64,000 nucleotides of DNA, taken from assembly GCA_023268635.1 (NCBI GenBank), contig JALQUB010000002.1, positions 20,055-84,054 of the forward strand, in the 5' to 3' direction. Origin of the DNA: Pseudomonadales bacterium. Its GTDB lineage: Bacteria; Pseudomonadota; Gammaproteobacteria; Pseudomonadales; Pseudohongiellaceae. The notes below the pieces were generated by a model. That model made no database searches, was not told the DNA's origin, and worked only from the letters and a program-made list of their open reading frames with translations. This document shows, piece after piece, positions 1 through 9,346 of the stretch. Numbering within the stretch: the first letter of the stretch is position 1; every line of letters starts with the position of its first letter. A program made the position numbers and the translations under genes.

Positions 1-303
1 GCAGTTGTAGACGCGATGATTAGGCGTCAACCTGGTGCGTTGGGTGACGAAGAATCGGCGCTGCAGGATAGCTTCGAAGAGGGGCTTCTGCATTGCCCAG
101 AGTATACGCGCCCTCAGGTGTTTGAAGGGCGAGAAGTGCCGAAGGTGTTGCTCAGCGGCGACCATGAGGCAATAAGGCGCTGGCGCATTAAGCAGGCGCT
201 CGCTACGACTAGGTCGAAGCGGCCGGACTTGCTCGCAAACCGCGAGTTGACGGCGGAACAGAATGAATTATTGGCTGAAGTAGAGCGAGAACTCACGGAA
301 TAA
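1..303 (+). CDS. trmD: tRNA (guanine-N1)-methyltransferase TrmD, C-terminal part
   Basis: The open frame runs in from the left edge (it is open from base 1, before the ATG at 16), so only about the last 100 residues are present. The stretch following AVVDAM, with [12 protein letters not shown] and CPEYTRP, is the recognisable C-terminal half of TrmD, which methylates G37 of tRNAs using S-adenosylmethionine in the cytoplasm. It is followed by rplS, as in the widespread rpsP-rimM-trmD-rplS operon. The N-terminal SAM-binding trefoil knot is outside the window. Confidence 0.95.
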   Translation, partial: AVVDAMIRRQPGALGDEESALQDSFEEGLLHCPEYTRPQVFEGREVPKVLLSGDHEAIRRWRIKQALATTRSKRPDLLANRELTAEQNELLAEVERELTE

Positions 304-405
304 CGTGGCTGCTCAACGGTCAGCGAAACGGAAATCTATTAACAAAGTGCAAGAACAATCCTCAGGCGTGAGCCGCGGGGCCCAGAGAGTTTAGGAGCAG
401 GAACG

Positions 406-768
406 ATGAGCAAGAGTAAAATCATCCAACAGATCGAAGAGTCACAAATGGCACGCGAATTACCAGACTTCGGTCCTGGTGACACTGTCGTCGTTCAAGT
501 GAAGATCAAGGAAGGCGACCGCGAGCGTCTACAGGCGTTTGAAGGTGTTGTTATTGGTCGTCGCAACCGTGGTCTTAACTCTGCGTTCACGGTGCGTAAA
601 ATTTCACACGGTGTTGGTGTTGAGCGTACGTTCCAAGCGTACAGCAAGCAGGTTGATAGCGTCACAGTTAAGCGTCGTGGTGATGTTCGTCAGGCGAAAC
701 TATACTACTTGCGCGACCTCACTGGCCGCAAAGCACGTATTGCTGAGAAGCTCGAAAAGAAAGCCTAA
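406..768 (+). CDS. rplS: 50S ribosomal protein L19
   Basis: This 120-residue protein has the usual L19 length and sequence, for example [20 protein letters not shown] and the C-terminal [16 protein letters not shown]19 sits at the 30S-50S interface of the ribosome. An AGGAG ribosome binding site lies just before the ATG. The gene follows trmD by about 100 bases, consistent with the rpsP-rimM-trmD-rplS operon, and is followed by a good intrinsic terminator that closes the operon. Confidence 0.98.
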   Translation: MSKSKIIQQIEESQMARELPDFGPGDTVVVQVKIKEGDRERLQAFEGVVIGRRNRGLNSAFTVRKISHGVGVERTFQAYSKQVDSVTVKRRGDVRQAKLYYLRDLTGRKARIAEKLEKKA

Positions 769-834
769 GGCTACTTTGACAAGAGTGACTCTCTTCGAAG
801 AAAGAGCGGAGAGGGCTAAGCAGTATAGGAATGA

Positions 835-855
835 GCCGGCGAATGCCGGCTTTTT
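835..855 (+). terminator. Intrinsic terminator after rplS
   Basis: GCCGGC-GAAT-GCCGGC forms a perfect 6-bp GC-rich stem with a four-base loop and is followed by TTTTT. It lies about 65 bases after the rplS stop. Confidence 0.85.
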
Positions 856-959
856 CGTGTGCGGCACGCATAATCTGCATGATTGAGGCAGAGTCCTGCA
901 GATGATATAAATTGCCTACAGCGCGGAGCAGTAGAGCCAAGAAGTATCTAGGAGTTTAG

Positions 960-1739
960 ATGATAACAAAGTCACTAGCCAAGATTGGTGCGACGGGAAA
1001 TGTGGTTTTCCATAAGCTGTGCTTGGTCATCGCAGCCGTGCTTTTAATAAGCGCCGCTTTCACAGCGAATGCGCAGCAGTCGCTCCGGGACAAACTCGCG
1101 GTGGCGATCGAAGTGGCTTCCGCCAATGAACTCAAAATCGTCCAGATTAAAAAGACTAACCTGCCGACTATTTTTGAAGTTCAATTAAATACTGGAGAGA
1201 TTCTCTACAGCGATATCAGCGGCGACTATCTGTTTGCGGGTGATATGTATCAGACCAGTCCTTCCGGCCTCATTAATCTTTCTGCGAGCACTCGTCACGG
1301 TTCTACCTTGGAAGCACTGAGCGCTGTTCCCGAAAGCGAAATGATTATTTTCGAACCTAAGGAAGTTAAAGCGACCTTGACGGTTTTTACCGATGTGGAT
1401 TGCACCTACTGTCGCAAACTCCATAGTGAAATTGATCAGATCCTAGAATATGGCATCCGGGTGCGCTATCTCGCATACCCTCGCGGAGGCCAACAGTCGC
1501 CGGCACTCAACAAAATGATTTCAGTGTGGTGTTCGGATGATCGAGTGAAGGCCCTGAGTCAGGCAAAGAATGATCAGAATCTTCCTACTAGGACTTGTGA
1601 TAACCCAGTATTGAAGCATTACCAGCTCGGTAATCAGTTTGGCGTTAATGGAACGCCGGCACTGGTGTTCCCTGACGGTCGCTTGGTGCCAGGCTACATC
1701 GAGGCTGAGCGACTGGCTGGCATGCTTGGAGTTTTGTAA
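960..1739 (+). CDS. dsbC: DsbC-family thiol:disulfide isomerase, periplasmic
   Basis: This 259-residue protein begins with a basic stretch and a hydrophobic signal segment ending near TANAQQ, so it should be periplasmic. An N-terminal dimerisation domain is followed by a thioredoxin-fold domain with an active site CTYC at about residues 148-151; the best studied DsbC proteins have CGYC there. The C-terminal part contains the cis-proline region GTPALVF. DsbC shuffles wrong disulfides and is kept reduced by DsbD; a long DsbD/ScsB-like gene lies 4.7 kb downstream. The ATG at 960 follows TAGGAG. dsbC-hom-thrC-recJ is a familiar Pseudomonas-type order. Confidence 0.9.
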   Translation: MITKSLAKIGATGNVVFHKLCLVIAAVLLISAAFTANAQQSLRDKLAVAIEVASANELKIVQIKKTNLPTIFEVQLNTGEILYSDISGDYLFAGDMYQTSPSGLINLSASTRHGSTLEALSAVPESEMIIFEPKEVKATLTVFTDVDCTYCRKLHSEIDQILEYGIRVRYLAYPRGGQQSPALNKMISVWCSDDRVKALSQAKNDQNLPTRTCDNPVLKHYQLGNQFGVNGTPALVFPDGRLVPGYIEAERLAGMLGVL

Positions 1740-1812
1740 TTCGCATCAAATCGATACTTATTCCCTTCTAGGCGTATAATTTACTTCCTGTGCGCAACGC
1801 GCGTATTTTGCT

Positions 1813-3138
1813 GTGAGGCATCCGTTGAATCTCGAAAAATCAAAGACACTCAAGGTTGGTATCTGCGGTTACGGTACTGTTGGTAGTGGCACTCTGGCTT
1901 TGTTGCAGGGTAATGCGAAAGAAATCACTCGCAGGACGGGCGTCAAAATAGAAGTGTGCCGCGTCGCCTCTCGCAGTCTGCAAATTGATATTGCTGGCGT
2001 GACGCATTGTGGCACTGACCCGTTCGAGGTCGCGGACGATCCGGATATCGATGTATTGGTAGAAACCATGGGAGGCTTCAAGCCGGCCTATGAAGTCGTT
2101 GAGCAGGCGCTTAAAAATGGGAAGCACGTGGTCACCGCTAACAAGGCCCTGATAGCTGAGCGTGGTATGCCGCTGGTGGAGTTGGCTGAGCAGAATGGTG
2201 TTACTCTCGCGTACGAGAGCGCGGTCGCCGGTGGTATTCCGGTTATTAAAGCGCTGCGAGAAGGTTTGGCGGCAAACCGTATCGATTGGTTGGCTGGCAT
2301 TATCAACGGCACCGGCAATTTCATTCTCACAGAGATGATGCAGAAGCAGCGAGAGTTTGCCGACGTGCTTGCAGAAGCGCAGTCGCTCGGTTATGCGGAG
2401 GCCGATCCTACCTTTGATGTTGAAGGTATCGATGCCGCGCATAAGCTCACGATTATGGCGTCTATCGCCTTCGGTATGCCGCTCTCATTTGAAAACACTT
2501 ACACCGAAGGAATTGCTGCGCTAACGCCTGACGACATCGCGTATGCAAAAGAGCTCGGTTATCACATCAAGCATTTGGGTATCGCGCGCATCGAAAATGG
2601 TTGGGTACAAACTCGTGTGCACCCCACACTTATTTCGACCAAGCAATTAATCGCGAATGTTCACGGCGTCGGTAATGCAGTGCTCGTGCACGGTCATGCA
2701 GTGGGTAGCACGCTGTATAACGGCCCTGGCGCGGGTGCTGAAGCGACAGCTTCGTCGGTAGTGGCGGATCTCATAGATATCGCGCGCGCGAAGGCACAGG
2801 GACTCAGCAAGCCGCTGGTGCCGACGCTCGGGTTTACTAAACTGCGGACTGACTTGCGTGCGTTGACGATCGATGAAATCGAAACAGAATATTATCTGCG
2901 CATCACTGCTCAGGATGTCGTTGGCGTGATGGCGAACATCGCCAAAGACCTCGAGCGTCATGGTATTGGCATCGACGCGATTATTCAAAAAGAGAGCGAT
3001 GGACAACATGTTCCAATCGTCATTCTCACCGATAAGGCAAGAGAGAGTGAGCTTAACAATGCAATCGCTGCGATCGAATCGTTGGAGAGTGTCTCTGAGC
3101 CAGTCATGAGAATTAGAGTCGAAACTTTCGGCCTCTAG
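1813..3138 (+). CDS. hom: Homoserine dehydrogenase
   Basis: This protein reduces aspartate semialdehyde to homoserine, the branch step towards threonine and methionine. The 441 residues match the monofunctional ACT-bearing form. An NAD(P)-binding GICGYGTVGSG lies near residue 17, the conserved TANKALIA near 110, GIINGTGNFIL in the catalytic domain, and a C-terminal ACT domain (about 365-435) that normally senses threonine. The start is GTG at 1813; a TTG at 1825 is a possible alternative. thrC follows 52 bases later, so hom-thrC is probably one transcript. Confidence 0.97.
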   Translation: MRHPLNLEKSKTLKVGICGYGTVGSGTLALLQGNAKEITRRTGVKIEVCRVASRSLQIDIAGVTHCGTDPFEVADDPDIDVLVETMGGFKPAYEVVEQALKNGKHVVTANKALIAERGMPLVELAEQNGVTLAYESAVAGGIPVIKALREGLAANRIDWLAGIINGTGNFILTEMMQKQREFADVLAEAQSLGYAEADPTFDVEGIDAAHKLTIMASIAFGMPLSFENTYTEGIAALTPDDIAYAKELGYHIKHLGIARIENGWVQTRVHPTLISTKQLIANVHGVGNAVLVHGHAVGSTLYNGPGAGAEATASSVVADLIDIARAKAQGLSKPLVPTLGFTKLRTDLRALTIDEIETEYYLRITAQDVVGVMANIAKDLERHGIGIDAIIQKESDGQHVPIVILTDKARESELNNAIAAIESLESVSEPVMRIRVETFGL

Positions 3139-3190
3139 CGCTTAGCAGAAAATACGCCTGAGGCGTAAGTACCTTACAAAGGAAGGCAAC

Positions 3191-4585
3191 GTGAAATACC
3201 AAAGCACGCGTGGCGGATGTCCCGAGCAAAATTTCGAACAAGTTCTCTTGACAGGGCTCGCTCCCGATGGCGGTCTCTATGTGCCGACCGAACTGCCGCA
3301 ATTTTCAAAATCGGAAATTGCTTCGTGGTGTGACTTAAGTTATTCCGAGCTTGCTCTAAAAATTGTGACACCATTTATTGGTGATGAGATCCCCGCGGAA
3401 GACCTACGCAAAATTATCGAAGACAGTTACGCGCAATTCGATCATGTCGATGTGGCACCGTTGGAGAAATTGGGTGACGAGGAGTATGTGCTCGAGCTGT
3501 TCCATGGTCCTACACTCGCATTCAAGGATTTCGCATTACAGGTCTTGGGTCGGTTGTTGGAGTATGTGCTTAGAAAGCGCGACCAGCGTGTGGTGATTTT
3601 AGGTGCGACTTCGGGCGATACGGGCTCTGCCGCTCTTGAAGGGTGTCGTCATTCTGATCATGTCGATATTTTTATTCTGCATCCGCACAACCGAGTATCC
3701 GATGTGCAGCGCAAGCAGATGACAACCGTGCCCGGTGATAATGTTTTCAATCTCGCCGTTGAAGGGAACTTTGATGATTGCCAGCGTATCGTCAAATCGG
3801 CATTTGCCGATCAGAGTTTTCTTCCTGAGGATCGCCAACTCGTTGCGGTGAACTCGATTAACTGGGCGCGCATCCTGATGCAGATTGTGTATTACTTCTC
3901 TGCATCGCTACGTTTAGGTGGGCCGGAAAGGGCAGTGTCCTTCTCGGTGCCGACCGGCAACTTCGGCGACATTTATGCCGGCTATCTAGCGAAGAAAATG
4001 GGGCTGCCGATTGACCAGCTCGTTGTTGCGACCAACAAAAATGATATCTTGCATCGATTCATTTCGAACAATGATTATTCAGTTTCAGAACTCGCCAAGA
4101 CCTACTCGCCGAGCATGGATATTTTGGTGTCCAGTAACTTCGAACGCTACCTATTCGATGTATTCGATCGCGATGGCGCTGCCGTTGCCGATTTGATGGC
4201 GCGCTTCGGCAAGGATGTTTGTAGCATCCCCGATGACAAATGGGCGCGAGTCTCGGCCATGTTTGATAGCGCGTCTGTCGATGACGAGAAGACCTGCGAA
4301 GTAATTGCATCGGTATACGCAGAGTCGGGTATGGTGTTGGATCCGCATTCTGCTATCGGTGTTGAAGCGGCGAGGCAAACGCGTCGCGATCAGGGGGCGC
4401 CAATGGTCACCCTGGCGACAGCGCATCCTGCTAAGTTCAGCGAGGCTATTACTGCAGCAGGATTGGCATCACCCAAGTTGCCGCCGCATTTAGCCGACTT
4501 GTTTGAGCGCGAAGAACGCTTCAGTGTTGTCGCTAACGATCTGGCGGCCGTGACTGATTTCGTCGCCACTCACGCGCGTCGCTGA
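3191..4585 (+). CDS. thrC: Threonine synthase
   Basis: ThrC converts O-phosphohomoserine to threonine with pyridoxal phosphate. The PLP lysine is in LAFKDFALQ at about residue 112, and the phosphate-binding SGDTGSAA follows. At 464 residues it fits the long class found in Gammaproteobacteria. Translation starts at GTG 3191 behind a strong AAAGGAAGG. recJ begins four bases after the stop, which indicates translational coupling. Confidence 0.97.
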   Translation: MKYQSTRGGCPEQNFEQVLLTGLAPDGGLYVPTELPQFSKSEIASWCDLSYSELALKIVTPFIGDEIPAEDLRKIIEDSYAQFDHVDVAPLEKLGDEEYVLELFHGPTLAFKDFALQVLGRLLEYVLRKRDQRVVILGATSGDTGSAALEGCRHSDHVDIFILHPHNRVSDVQRKQMTTVPGDNVFNLAVEGNFDDCQRIVKSAFADQSFLPEDRQLVAVNSINWARILMQIVYYFSASLRLGGPERAVSFSVPTGNFGDIYAGYLAKKMGLPIDQLVVATNKNDILHRFISNNDYSVSELAKTYSPSMDILVSSNFERYLFDVFDRDGAAVADLMARFGKDVCSIPDDKWARVSAMFDSASVDDEKTCEVIASVYAESGMVLDPHSAIGVEAARQTRRDQGAPMVTLATAHPAKFSEAITAAGLASPKLPPHLADLFEREERFSVVANDLAAVTDFVATHARR

Positions 4586-4589
4586 GGTC

Positions 4590-6332
4590 ATGGCGGCGCA
4601 GCTCCTAATTCGCACCGCGAACGCTGTCGAGCTACCTGATTCGTTACCGCCTCTCGTGCGCCGGATTTATTCCCAGCGAGAGATTTCGCAGCCAAGTGAT
4701 CTAGAACTCTCGCTAGCGAAGCTGCTTGATCCGCAGTCTCTGAAAGGTATTTCTGAGGCTGTAGACCTTTTAGAGCAAGCGCTGATCCGCGACGAGCGCT
4801 TACTGATTGTCGCCGACTTTGACGCCGATGGAGCGACGAGTTGTGCGCTCGCTTTGACAGCCCTGAAAGCCTTCGGCGCCGAACAGGTCGATTACATCGT
4901 TCCCAATCGCTTCGACTACGGCTATGGCCTCACCCCTGAAATTGTCGAATTGGCTAAGTTAAAATCTCCCGATCTAATCATCACAGTCGACAACGGTATC
5001 TCCAGCATCGAAGGCGTCGACTGTGCTCAAGCCGCGGGCATCAAAACCCTTGTCACCGATCATCACTTGCCTGGTAGTGAGCTACCGACGGCGGCAGCCA
5101 TCGTAAATCCCAATCAGCCAGGATGCTCTTTCGCGAGTAAGAGCATTGCCGGCGTGGGCGTTATTTTCTATGTGATGCTGGCGCTGCGAGCGCGGCTGCG
5201 CAGTACGGGATGGTTCGCGGAACGAGGTATTACGGAACCAAATCTAGCCAGCTTGCTGGACTTGGTGGCGTTGGGCACGGTCGCAGATGTTGTCGCCCTC
5301 GATCACAATAATCGAATCTTAGTGAGTGAAGGGATTAAAAGGATCAGGGCAGGGCAGGCTCGCCCCGGCATTCTTAGTCTGCTGACTCTCGCGAAGCGCA
5401 ACTATGCGACGCTCGCTGCGAGTGACTTAGGGTTTGCGGTGGGCCCGCGTCTAAATGCAGCGGGTCGACTCGAGGATATGTCGACAGGAATCGAGTGTCT
5501 CCTCGCGCAGGATGAGTCAGAGGCGCATACCCTAGCGTTGCAACTCGATGGCATGAACAAGGACCGTCGCGACATTGAGTCGGGTATGCGCGAGCAAGCC
5601 TTCGCACTCGTTGATGAGATTTCCCTAGACGGAGATGCACTGCCGGCTGCGTTGAGCTTGTTCGACGAAGGTTGGCATCAGGGGGTCGTAGGAATTGTCG
5701 CCTCACGAATCAAAGAGCGCTGCCATCGACCAGTGGTCGCGTTCGCACTCGCGGACGCGCATGGCGCAAGCGATGAGTTGAAGGGTTCGGCACGTTCGAT
5801 CCAAGGCTTCCATATTCGCGATGCTTTAGACGCGGTTGCGACTCGCCACCCAGGGCTAATCAGCAAGTTCGGCGGACACGCGATGGCCGCGGGTCTGAGT
5901 CTTAGCCGTGAAAACTTAGAAGAGTTTCGAGCAGCATTCGCAGAAGAGGCTGCGCGGGTTTTGAGTCCTGAATTGTTGCAAGCGACGATCGTCAGCGATG
6001 GCGAGCTCACGGCGAAGGAGCTCACCCTCACTAATGCGGTTCTGCTCGCTGAGGCGGGACCCTGGGGACAAGCATTCCCAGAACCGTGCTTCCATGGGCG
6101 TTTCCGCATACAACAGCTGCGCCGCCTAGGTGAGAATCATTTGAAGATGGTGTTGAGCCCGCCGGATGATGACGCTGTGATCGTCGACGCTATCGCCTTC
6201 AATGTGAGTGAAGAAGACTGGCCGCCTGCTACGGCAACAGAAATCACTCTGGCGTATCGCTTGAGTGTGAATGAGTTCCGGGGCAATCGAAGTTTGCAGC
6301 TTATGGTCGAGCACCTTCTCGGCAGTAGTTGA
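4590..6332 (+). CDS. recJ: Single-stranded-DNA 5'-3' exonuclease RecJ
   Basis: RecJ degrades single-stranded DNA 5' to 3' in recombination and mismatch repair. The DHH-superfamily motifs are visible: DFDADG at residues 76-81, DNGISS further on, DHH at 157-159, and GPRLNAAGR plus GGHAMAAG in the DHHA1 part. At 580 residues it has normal length. It lies four bases after thrC, a neighbour it also has in Pseudomonas-type genomes. Confidence 0.97.
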   Translation: MAAQLLIRTANAVELPDSLPPLVRRIYSQREISQPSDLELSLAKLLDPQSLKGISEAVDLLEQALIRDERLLIVADFDADGATSCALALTALKAFGAEQVDYIVPNRFDYGYGLTPEIVELAKLKSPDLIITVDNGISSIEGVDCAQAAGIKTLVTDHHLPGSELPTAAAIVNPNQPGCSFASKSIAGVGVIFYVMLALRARLRSTGWFAERGITEPNLASLLDLVALGTVADVVALDHNNRILVSEGIKRIRAGQARPGILSLLTLAKRNYATLAASDLGFAVGPRLNAAGRLEDMSTGIECLLAQDESEAHTLALQLDGMNKDRRDIESGMREQAFALVDEISLDGDALPAALSLFDEGWHQGVVGIVASRIKERCHRPVVAFALADAHGASDELKGSARSIQGFHIRDALDAVATRHPGLISKFGGHAMAAGLSLSRENLEEFRAAFAEEAARVLSPELLQATIVSDGELTAKELTLTNAVLLAEAGPWGQAFPEPCFHGRFRIQQLRRLGENHLKMVLSPPDDDAVIVDAIAFNVSEEDWPPATATEITLAYRLSVNEFRGNRSLQLMVEHLLGSS

Positions 6333-6427
6333 GTGAGTAACTATCATGACAGCGCCGGTCGTATTTGTTACCTTCGTTCGAATCGACACGACGCTCCTAA
6401 ATTCAGCAGTTCATATGGGTAAGTAAA

Positions 6428-9346
6428 ATGTTAAATAAACTCCATAACTATATGTTATTTATAGTTTTGTTTGCATTGCCCGCTAGTGTGTTTGGGCAGA
6501 TTCATAAGACTGAACAGATCGAGGTCGAGCTCGTCGCTGAGACTCGTAACGTCGTGCCAGGCGAAACATTGTGGCTTGCGATTAGACTGAAGCCGATTGA
6601 GCATTGGCATACCTACTGGCGTTTCGGTGGTGATAGCGGTGAGGCGACCAGCACGAGTGAGTGGCGACTTCCCGCTGGCGCTACGGCTGGCGATATACTT
6701 TGGCCAATCCCTGAATGGACACCGTTCCCTGGTAGCGATCTCGTAACTTTCACCTACGAGCGCGAAGTTTACCTCCCGCTGCCGGTAAGCATTCCGGCAG
6801 ATTATCAAGATTCATCCTTCAATCTCGCTACCCAAATTGACTGGCAGGTCTGTGACGAAATTTGTATTCCAGGTGCTGCGGAATTTTCGTTGACTCTACC
6901 GGTCGCCAGCCAGATGGAGATCGATGAGCGCTGGGTAGCCGGCTTCGCTGGGGCGCGAGCGAGTATGCCGCTGAGAGCTGATCAGCATGAATTGCTGGCG
7001 GATTTTAATTCACACGCTGGTAGGGTAAACGTCATGGTGCAAGCGCCGGATGAGCGCTTCACCGATGCGCAAGATGCCTGGTTCTTCCCCCTAGAGCGGC
7101 GCATTATGAGATACGCGCCGGTGCGAGAAGTCATGCTTGACGGTGATCGAATCCAGATAAGCACCGAACAACATCGACGATTCGATGCGGAGCTCGCCGA
7201 GCTGGATGGCTTGCTCGCCTTCGTTGATAGTGAAGGCAGTCTACATGGCTATGAAATTGCCGCGTCACGATCGGTCGTGGCGTGGGATGATCGCATTGAA
7301 GTCGAGCTGTTGAGTGAGTCGACAACGCTCGTGCCTGGCGAAACGCAATGGCTAGGACTGCGCTTGAAGCCGGCTGAACATTGGCACACCTACTGGAAAA
7401 TGGGCGGCGACAGCGGCGAACCGACAAGTCTAAATGAGTGGCAGGTGCCGGAAGGAACTCGGATAGGCCAGTTACAGTTTCCCGCGCCGCACTGGCTCCC
7501 TTTCTATGAGACGGATCTCGTTAATTTTGGTTACGAGGAAGAGGTTGTTCTCCCTATCTCGGTTACTTTGCCCGCGACGTATACCGAGTCGACCGCGACA
7601 ATTTCCGGACTCGCGTTCTGGAATGTCTGTGAACAAATATGTATTCCCGGTGAGCAGCGACTGGAACTGACACTCCCTGTCTCAACTATACAAGTTCCGG
7701 ATACGCGAGCAGTGGCCTATTTGGAAGAGGCGAAGGCGCAGTTGCCAGTGCTCGATCACGACATCGAGCAGAGTGTAGTCGCCGCGGGTAAGCGGGTGAG
7801 TCTCGGTTTTAATTCGGAAAGCGGATTATTTGCCGGTGCGACTGATGCGTTCTTTTTCCCCGAGAAACGTCGAGTCATTAAACCTGGTCCGGTCCGTGAC
7901 GTGACGCTGAGCTCAAATTTATTACAGATAACCCATTCCCAGCCACGGCGCATGCTCGACGATCTAAGTGAAGTGTTCGGTGTGTTGGTATTGGAGGATG
8001 AGTCGGGCGCGCGCCGAGCTTTCGATTTCTCGAGTCCCGTTGTTGATGTTGAGCCCTTCTCGCTATTGCCGGCTGCATCGGCGCAGGGGGGAGAGGGCCA
8101 AGGCGGTGGTCTGCTCCTGTATTTCGTATTCGCTTTCCTCGGAGGGCTCATACTCAATTTAATGCCCTGCGTGTTCCCTGTGTTATCGATGAAGGCGCTG
8201 AGTTTGGCGAAGCACTCCGGTTCGTCATTGAGCAAGCAGCGTCGGAACGGTCTCGCTTATACCGCTGGTGTTCTCATCGCATTTTTAACTCTGGCGACGG
8301 TGCTTATCATTTTACGCGCGGGCGGGGAACGCATCGGTTGGGCGTTCCAATTTCAGCAGCCGTGGTTCCTTGCGGTAATCGTATATATTTTCTTCATGCT
8401 CGCGCTAAGCCTTTCTGGTGTGTTCGAGATTGGGACGAGTCTCATGGGTGTGGGGGGAGGTCTCGCTCAGAAGGAAGGTTATAAAGGCTCGTTCTTCACC
8501 GGCGTGCTCGCTACGACCGTTGCGACGCCTTGTACCGCGCCGTTCATGGGGCCGGCATTAGGTTTTGCGCTCACCCAGCCGTGGGCGGTGGCGATGATTG
8601 TCTTCTTCGCGTTGGGCTTAGGGATGGCGACGCCAATTTTAGTACTGTCTTTCGTGCCGGTGCTGGCTAAGCTGCTACCCAAGCCCGGGCAGTGGATGGA
8701 AACCTTCAAACAATTTATGGCCTTCCCGCTCTATGCGTCAGCGCTATTCTTCCTGTGGGTGTTGGGCAATCAGGTCGGCGTCATGGGCATGACGATGGTG
8801 CTGGTAGCCTGCGTCTTGCTTGCCTTCGCGGCATGGTTATATCAGCGGCGCTATACCATGCGTCCGCTCGCAATCGTGCTTAATTATGCGGTGCTAGTCT
8901 CCGCAATCGCGTTCGCACTCTATCTCACTCAGACGCCATTCCTACGGGTACAGGAAAAGGCTGAAACCGTCGCGGAGTACGACGAGGATGGTGAGCTAAT
9001 TACGGCGAAGAATTTCGAGCCATTCTCAATGGCGCGACTTGAAGACCTGCGCAGTCAGGGCAAGCCTGTGTTCATCAACATGACGGCGGATTGGTGCATA
9101 ACCTGCTTGGCTAACGAGCGAGCGTCATTGAGCAGCGACGCTGTCAAACAGGCAATGATCGATAATGGGATAACTTATTTGAAAGGTGATTGGACGAATG
9201 AGGATCCTGAGATAAGTGAGGTGCTCGAGCAGTTTAATCGTCCTTCGGTCCCGCTGTATCTGCTGTATCCACGTAAGGGTGAGCCGCAAATCTTGCCGCA
9301 AATCCTCACGCCATCGACACTCATCGAAGCATTCAGCGGCGTTTAA
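6428..9346 (+). CDS. ScsB/DsbD-type thiol:disulfide reductase with duplicated N-terminal region
   Basis: This 972-residue protein has a signal peptide (ends near SVFGQ), a periplasmic region, a multi-pass DsbD-type membrane domain and a C-terminal periplasmic thioredoxin domain. The membrane cysteines lie in NLMPCVFP (C581) and TPCTAPF (C702), and the thioredoxin motif is CITC (890-893). Such proteins carry electrons from cytoplasmic thioredoxin across the membrane to periplasmic partners; the DsbC-like protein upstream is an obvious candidate. The periplasmic part is two copies of one unit of about 260 residues (30-289 and 290-545). Each copy has EVEL, VPGET, EHWHTYW, GGDSGE, a V/VCEQICIPG-type cysteine pair and a later FFP...R...PVR segment. 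Related proteins that I know have one such unit. The stop overlaps that of the convergent PP2C gene by 4 bases. Confidence 0.9.
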   Translation: MLNKLHNYMLFIVLFALPASVFGQIHKTEQIEVELVAETRNVVPGETLWLAIRLKPIEHWHTYWRFGGDSGEATSTSEWRLPAGATAGDILWPIPEWTPFPGSDLVTFTYEREVYLPLPVSIPADYQDSSFNLATQIDWQVCDEICIPGAAEFSLTLPVASQMEIDERWVAGFAGARASMPLRADQHELLADFNSHAGRVNVMVQAPDERFTDAQDAWFFPLERRIMRYAPVREVMLDGDRIQISTEQHRRFDAELAELDGLLAFVDSEGSLHGYEIAASRSVVAWDDRIEVELLSESTTLVPGETQWLGLRLKPAEHWHTYWKMGGDSGEPTSLNEWQVPEGTRIGQLQFPAPHWLPFYETDLVNFGYEEEVVLPISVTLPATYTESTATISGLAFWNVCEQICIPGEQRLELTLPVSTIQVPDTRAVAYLEEAKAQLPVLDHDIEQSVVAAGKRVSLGFNSESGLFAGATDAFFFPEKRRVIKPGPVRDVTLSSNLLQITHSQPRRMLDDLSEVFGVLVLEDESGARRAFDFSSPVVDVEPFSLLPAASAQGGEGQGGGLLLYFVFAFLGGLILNLMPCVFPVLSMKALSLAKHSGSSLSKQRRNGLAYTAGVLIAFLTLATVLIILRAGGERIGWAFQFQQPWFLAVIVYIFFMLALSLSGVFEIGTSLMGVGGGLAQKEGYKGSFFTGVLATTVATPCTAPFMGPALGFALTQPWAVAMIVFFALGLGMATPILVLSFVPVLAKLLPKPGQWMETFKQFMAFPLYASALFFLWVLGNQVGVMGMTMVLVACVLLAFAAWLYQRRYTMRPLAIVLNYAVLVSAIAFALYLTQTPFLRVQEKAETVAEYDEDGELITAKNFEPFSMARLEDLRSQGKPVFINMTADWCITCLANERASLSSDAVKQAMIDNGITYLKGDWTNEDPEISEVLEQFNRPSVPLYLLYPRKGEPQILPQILTPSTLIEAFSGV

